DNA of 16,406 nucleotides from a bacterium Ga0077546. GTDB taxonomy: Bacteria > Cyanobacteriota > Vampirovibrionia > Obscuribacterales > Obscuribacteraceae. The stretch lies in contig LNEX01000438.1 in the NCBI GenBank assembly GCA_001464165.1, positions 1-16,406 of the forward strand. Direction: 5' to 3'. The translations under genes were made by a program, and so were the position numbers. Below, in pieces: positions 13,224-16,406 of this stretch (positions within the stretch are counted from its first letter, which is position 1; each line of letters begins with the position of its first letter). The notes below the pieces were generated by a model that had not been told where the DNA came from, did not search any database, and saw nothing but the letters and a program-made list of their open reading frames with translations.

Positions 13224-13284
13224 CAGCCACCTTGCGTTTACGCACGAAACTGTTTAGAGCTCGCTCCCTGCGGGCTCTTTTTTT
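13190..13284 (+). promoter_or_regulatory. his operon transcription attenuator (alternative hairpins 1:2, 2:3, 3:4)
   Basis: Three mutually exclusive pairings are visible. Pairing 1:2 is CCATC (13190-13194, within the His codons) with GATGG (13209-13213). Pairing 2:3 is GGAGCGG (13212-13218) with TCGCTCC (13261-13267), 7 bp with one G-U. Pairing 3:4 is AGAGCTCGC (13256-13264) with GCGGGCTCT (13270-13278), the terminator. A ribosome stalled on the His codons would cover arm 1 and leave arm 2 free to pair with 3, preventing the terminator. A ribosome at the stop codon (13221) would cover arm 2 and allow 3:4. A small GCG-TTTA-CGC hairpin (13234-13243) lies in between. This is an RNA-level switch deduced from sequence only. 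Confidence 0.8.
13256..13284 (+). terminator. Attenuator terminator before hisG
   Basis: AGAGCTCGC pairs with GCGGGCTCT (9 bp with one T-G wobble) across a TCCCT loop, followed by seven T. It lies 24 bases upstream of the hisG ATG, so it can only act as a conditional terminator for the his operon. Confidence 0.88.
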
Positions 13285-13307
13285 ATGCAATTTTTGAGGA
13301 TGAGATT

Positions 13308-14297
13308 ATGACCAAGACTGTTAAAGATGGTGAGAATTCAACTGGCTCTGCCAATACTTCCAATACTGCCCATACTTCCAGCGCTGCCAAATTGGAAACT
13401 ACCGAAGGTAGCCAGAAGACCGATTTGCGGTTGACTATACCCAAGGGTCGCATTCAAGAAAAGGTTATGGCTCTTTTAAGTCAGATTGGCATGAATTTTC
13501 TCACTGATGGCCGCTCGTATAGCCCGATTTGCTCAGACCCACACGTAATTACTAAGTTGCTTAAGTCACAAAATATTCCTAGTCTGGTTGCACTTGGTCG
13601 CCATGATTGTGGCTTCTCTGGCTACGACTGGACGATTGAGCAAGACGCCGAAGTTGTTGAGCTGCTTGATTTGCAGTTTGACCCAGTGCGAATTGTTGCC
13701 GCCATGCCTGAAGACTTGCTTGCTGGTGGCGATTTTAGAACAATGAATTTTGGTAGAAAATTGATAGTAGCTTCTGAGTATCGCAATTTGGCTAAGCGAT
13801 TTATTGAGAAGAATAAGTTAGACGCGATTTTTCTTCAGACCTTTGGTGCAACCGAGGCCCTGCCTCCAGAAGACGCCGATATCATTGTAGACAATACTTC
13901 CACTGGCACTACTCTTAAGCATAATCGTTTGGTAATTGTGGAAGAAATTATGCGTTCCACCACGCGCTTTATATGCAACCCTAAAGCTCTTGAAGATCCC
14001 ATCAAGCGCCGCATGCTCGAAGAGATGACAATGCTGATGAAGAGCACACTTCTGGCTAAGCAAAAAGTCATGCTTGAAATGAATGTGTCGCGTGAAGACT
14101 TTGAGTGTGTGGTAGGCAACCTTCCGTGTATGCGCGCACCTACGATTTCAGAGCTTTACAACGGAGGTGGTTATGCTATCAAGATCGCCGTGCCTACTAG
14201 AGAAGTGCCTGATTTGATTCCAAAACTAGTGGCTCTTGGTGCCCGCGATATTCTTGAATATAAAGTAGAGAAAATTGTGGCAGGTTACGACAAATGA
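13308..14297 (+). CDS. hisG: ATP phosphoribosyltransferase, long form
   Basis: HisG condenses ATP with PRPP in the first, feedback-inhibited step of histidine synthesis. LRLTIPKGRIQEKV at residue 40 is the family start, with LVALGRHDCGFSGYDW and the PRPP-binding region around DNTSTGTTLKHNRLV. The C-terminal part, NLPCMRAPTISELYNGGGYA to the end (EVPDLIPKLVALGARDILEYKVEKI), is the ACT-like HisG_C regulatory domain, so this is the long, HisZ-independent form that binds histidine itself. Before the domain is a 38-residue extension of S, T, N, A with repeated AATACTTCC/CATACTTCC-like DNA, absent from typical HisG. GAGG lies about 9 bases before the ATG. The stop overlaps the next gene by ATGA. 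Confidence 0.95.
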   Translation: MTKTVKDGENSTGSANTSNTAHTSSAAKLETTEGSQKTDLRLTIPKGRIQEKVMALLSQIGMNFLTDGRSYSPICSDPHVITKLLKSQNIPSLVALGRHDCGFSGYDWTIEQDAEVVELLDLQFDPVRIVAAMPEDLLAGGDFRTMNFGRKLIVASEYRNLAKRFIEKNKLDAIFLQTFGATEALPPEDADIIVDNTSTGTTLKHNRLVIVEEIMRSTTRFICNPKALEDPIKRRMLEEMTMLMKSTLLAKQKVMLEMNVSREDFECVVGNLPCMRAPTISELYNGGGYAIKIAVPTREVPDLIPKLVALGARDILEYKVEKIVAGYDK

Positions 14298-15031
14298 GTA
14301 GCGATAGCAGCAGAGGCAGTATAAATTTCAATGACAGCGGGAGCAGCAACTCCGCGCTTATCGTGCCGCAAGCCAGCGACGCCAACTATGCTGTGATTTT
14401 TGATCTTGATGGCACTCTTGTCGATACCTCCAAGAGTTTCGATGAAACCATTAAACAAATGGTGCAAAAATATTCGGGCGCACCACTGTTTGATCAAGAG
14501 ATTGCAAACCTGCGACAAGAGGGCGGATACAATGACGATTGGGTAACTACTGCCGAGCTATTGCGCCGTCGTGGTTTTGCCGAGCCTCTTTCTAAAATTG
14601 TCCAAGAGGCGACTGAGTTATATTTGCAACTAGCGCCAAGCAACGAATTTGCTCTGTTTGATGATCAGCTTCTTAAAGCTATTTCTGAGCGGCATCCGCT
14701 ATTTATTGTTACTGGTCGCACAAGACCAGAGTACGATCCAATTTGGGGCGAGCGCTTAGACCCATTATTTAAGCGGGTTTATTGCCTCCATGACGTTCCT
14801 GGTAAAGCACCGAAGCCGTCTCCCGACTATCTTTTGCAATTGATGATTGATTTCAATTTAGAAACTGGAGTCTATGTTGGCAACGCCGTAGACGACATGT
14901 GGGCAGCGCGGGATGCTAACCTAACGCGCATTGGTATCACTTCTACTTTGCCAGCGGCCGCTCTTAGTGCCGCAGGTGCACAGATAGTTCTAGAATCAGT
15001 AAACGAGCTAAGACAGGTATTTTCACTATGA
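14294..15031 (+). CDS. HAD-superfamily phosphatase in the his operon, candidate histidinol-phosphatase
   Basis: A HAD hydrolase of subfamily IA, with motif I DLDGT (nucleophile D37, acid D39), motif II TGR, motif III Lys in KAPKPSPDYLL and motif IV GNAVDDMWAARDA. YNDDW is placed in the cap as in the small clade (TIGR01548, hyp1) known from cyanobacteria, haloarchaea and some protists. It lies between hisG and hisB, joined to both by ATGA overlaps. The pathway needs a histidinol-phosphate phosphatase, and no hisN- or HisB-type phosphatase domain is seen here, so this is a good candidate. The role is an inference from position. The substrate is not proven. The N-terminus carries a 30-residue low-complexity extension (S, N, D, G) before the domain. 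Confidence 0.85.
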   Translation: MSSDSSRGSINFNDSGSSNSALIVPQASDANYAVIFDLDGTLVDTSKSFDETIKQMVQKYSGAPLFDQEIANLRQEGGYNDDWVTTAELLRRRGFAEPLSKIVQEATELYLQLAPSNEFALFDDQLLKAISERHPLFIVTGRTRPEYDPIWGERLDPLFKRVYCLHDVPGKAPKPSPDYLLQLMIDFNLETGVYVGNAVDDMWAARDANLTRIGITSTLPAAALSAAGAQIVLESVNELRQVFSL

Positions 15032-15705
15032 CAACAGCTTCTGGAAAAGACCATATTGGAAAAGAACAGATTGGTAAGGACCAAATTGAAAGGAAACAAA
15101 TGACTCAGAAAATCAGTAGATTTGCTTCTGTCACGAGGAAAACCAAAGAGACCGACATCACTATAGAAATCAATTTGGATCAACCTAGCCCACCTGATAT
15201 TGAGACATCTTTGCCCTTCTTGTCGCACATGCTAGACGCCTTAGCTGTGCACGGCAGATTTGGCCTCAAGGTGCGCGCCGTTGGCGATATCGAAGTTGAT
15301 CCCCATCACTTAATTGAAGACACTGGCATCACTTTGGGTGAGGCCATTTTTAAAGCTTTAGGTGGATTGGCTGGGATAAATCGCGCTGGCTGTTTTACTT
15401 ACCCGATGGACGGCAGCTTGGTCACTATCGCCATTGATTTGTGTGGCCGCCGCAATCTCACCTGGAAAGTACAGTTTGGTAATTTTGAAGTTGGTCACCT
15501 CGACCCCAATCTTTTTAGAGAATTCTTCAAGGGTTTGGTTGATGGCTTGAGAGCTACGTTGCACTGCCACGAACTTTATGGTGACAACGATCACCACGTC
15601 ATTGAAGCAGTCTTCAAGGGCTTAGGCAAGGCGCTGCGTCAGGCCGTAGTGCCTCTAGAAACTGGTGAATATCTCAGCACTAAAGGCATCTTGGATGAAA
15701 GCTGA
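15028..15705 (+). CDS. hisB: Imidazoleglycerol-phosphate dehydratase
   Basis: HisB dehydrates imidazoleglycerol phosphate in histidine synthesis, using Mn(II) held by His/Glu clusters. SLPFLSHMLDALAVHGRFG, DPHHLIEDTGITLGEA, and HCHELYGDNDHHVIEAVFKG are the family motifs that supply the ligands. It is the monofunctional enzyme, without the HisN-like domain of enteric HisB. Two starts are possible. ATG 15028 overlaps the HAD stop by ATGA. ATG 15100 has an AAAGGA site 6 bases upstream and opens directly on the family sequence (TQKISRFASVTRKTKETD). The 24 residues between are four 5-residue repeats (GKDHI, GKEQI, GKDQI, ERKQM) after MTTAS, so they are not needed for activity. I give the longer form because of the coupling. 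Confidence 0.95.
   Translation: MTTASGKDHIGKEQIGKDQIERKQMTQKISRFASVTRKTKETDITIEINLDQPSPPDIETSLPFLSHMLDALAVHGRFGLKVRAVGDIEVDPHHLIEDTGITLGEAIFKALGGLAGINRAGCFTYPMDGSLVTIAIDLCGRRNLTWKVQFGNFEVGHLDPNLFREFFKGLVDGLRATLHCHELYGDNDHHVIEAVFKGLGKALRQAVVPLETGEYLSTKGILDES
15043..15102 (+). repeat. Four tandem 15-nt units at the hisB 5' end
   Basis: Units at 15043, 15058, 15073 and 15088 share the pattern GGAAAAGA-CA-ATT and encode GKDHI, GKEQI, GKDQI and ERKQM in frame. The last unit ends at the ATG of the alternative hisB start (15100). Divergence rises towards the gene, so it is a decayed minisatellite-like duplication. Confidence 0.8.
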
Positions 15706-15721
15706 GTATGGCGCGATTGTG

Positions 15722-15763
15722 CAAGAGCAATTAATCAAGAGCAATTGATCAAGAGCAACTGAA
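15722..15763 (+). repeat. Three tandem 14-bp units between hisB and hisH
   Basis: CAAGAGCAATTAAT, CAAGAGCAATTGAT and CAAGAGCAACTGAA lie back to back in the 76-base hisB-hisH gap, ending just before the GAAGGAGG ribosome binding site of hisH. The unit size is 14, not a multiple of 3, and no coding is seen. It may influence hisH translation spacing or simply be slippage. Confidence 0.8.
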
Positions 15764-15781
15764 GAAGGAGGCGACAGTAAT

Positions 15782-16402
15782 ATGAATTCCCAAAAATTTG
15801 CTGTAGACCTAGTCACATCAGTTGGTGGCAACCTGGGCAGCGTCGGTCGTAGCTTGACTCGCCTTGGTATCAATTTTAATGCTGTTGATGTAAGCAATCC
15901 GCCCGATGGTTCGCGCCCTATTATTTTGCCGGGTGTTGGCGCCTTTGGGGCGGTTATGGCATCCTTGCGAGAAGGTGGCTTTGATCAAGCTGTCAAATCA
16001 TTGGTACAAGCTGGTACTCCATTTCTTGGAGTTTGCGTCGGCATGCAAATTCTCTTTGATAGCAGTGAAGAAGCCCCTGGTGTTGCTGGGCTTGGTTTGG
16101 TGAAAGGCACGGTCGTCAAATATACTCAAGGCAAAGTGCCGCAGACTGGCTGGAATGAAGTAAGACCAGTCAATGGCAATAGTGACGGCGACGAGGGCTG
16201 GCCCTCCGGATTTGTTTATTTCGTCAATTCTTATTATGCCAAGCCCGAGAATGATTCAGCCACTCTCTATGAGGCTGACTACTTCGGCCCATTTTGCGCT
16301 GCTGTGTCGACTTGCAACATTACAGCCTTTCAGTTTCACCCAGAAAAGAGCGGTGAATTTGGTGAGAGTCTTCTGAAAAGATGGGTGAGCGATGTTGTCT
16401 AG
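15782..16402 (+). CDS. hisH: Imidazole glycerol phosphate synthase, glutaminase subunit
   Basis: HisH releases ammonia from glutamine for HisF in the fifth step of histidine synthesis. This 206-aa class I glutamine amidotransferase has GVGAFG, the nucleophile C85 in FLGVCVGMQ, and H186/E188 in FQFHPEKSGEFG, completing the catalytic triad. GWNEV and YFVNSYYA are the usual family blocks. The N-terminal strand region (FAVDLVTSVGGNLGSV) keeps the GGNLGSV loop but has TSVG in place of the usual DYGMG. The ATG at 15782 follows an AAGGAGG 10 bases upstream. The stop is at 16400-16402, four bases before the window end. hisA and hisF are expected downstream but lie outside. Confidence 0.95.
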   Translation: MNSQKFAVDLVTSVGGNLGSVGRSLTRLGINFNAVDVSNPPDGSRPIILPGVGAFGAVMASLREGGFDQAVKSLVQAGTPFLGVCVGMQILFDSSEEAPGVAGLGLVKGTVVKYTQGKVPQTGWNEVRPVNGNSDGDEGWPSGFVYFVNSYYAKPENDSATLYEADYFGPFCAAVSTCNITAFQFHPEKSGEFGESLLKRWVSDVV

Positions 16403-16406
16403 CGGG

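Noticed and set aside
1..16406. tRNA, rRNA, CRISPR arrays, insertion sequences or prophage genes
   Set aside because: No cloverleaf-like or rRNA stretches, no regularly spaced direct repeats with spacers, and no transposase, integrase or phage motifs were seen. The tandem repeats are short and local.

Overview
The window is bacterial chromosomal DNA of roughly even base composition. Genes are tightly packed, often joined by 4-base ATGA overlaps, and lie in blocks of alternating strand. The gene set (xanthine dehydrogenase, a Rieske/cytochrome b module with a cytochrome bd-like, haem c-carrying protein, an arsenic operon and a his operon) fits an aerobic or microaerobic heterotroph with a periplasm. 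The cytochrome b resembles b6/QcrB-type proteins, and the phosphatase next to hisG recalls a small HAD clade seen in cyanobacteria. A non-photosynthetic relative of the Cyanobacteria (Melainabacteria/Obscuribacter-like) is my best guess. It is an inference that I cannot verify here.

Layout. 1-2606 (+): 3' part of the molybdopterin subunit of xanthine dehydrogenase, then xdhC, closed by a hairpin terminator. 2624-4385 (-): three small unrecognised genes, two of them with export signals and one a charged soluble protein with a repeated motif. 4467-5555 (-): an exported patatin-like lipase, preceded by a possible 8-codon upstream ORF. 5647-10069 (-): a four-gene respiratory cluster, transcribed as CydA-like membrane protein, Rieske protein, cytochrome b, then CydA-like protein with a C-terminal haem c domain. 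10396-11640 (+): a PepSY-type membrane protein. 11764-13042 (-): arsR, arsI and an unknown gene, with overlapping starts and stops. 13109-16402 (+): the start of a histidine operon, with leader peptide, attenuator, hisG, a HAD phosphatase, hisB and hisH.

Two things stand out. The his operon is preceded by a 16-residue leader peptide with five consecutive His codons, followed by mutually exclusive pairings and a U-tailed terminator. This is the architecture of classical ribosome-mediated attenuation. The respiratory cluster joins a quinol-oxidising Rieske/cytochrome b pair to a CydA-superfamily protein that carries its own haem c, with no cytochrome c1 or cbb3/aa3 subunit among the genes. This suggests a self-contained quinol-to-oxygen (or other acceptor) complex.

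Smaller features of note are a probably leaderless arsR whose operator-like dyad covers the -10 box, a cysteine-rich N-terminal extension on the Rieske protein, and low-complexity, repeat-built N-termini on several his proteins.
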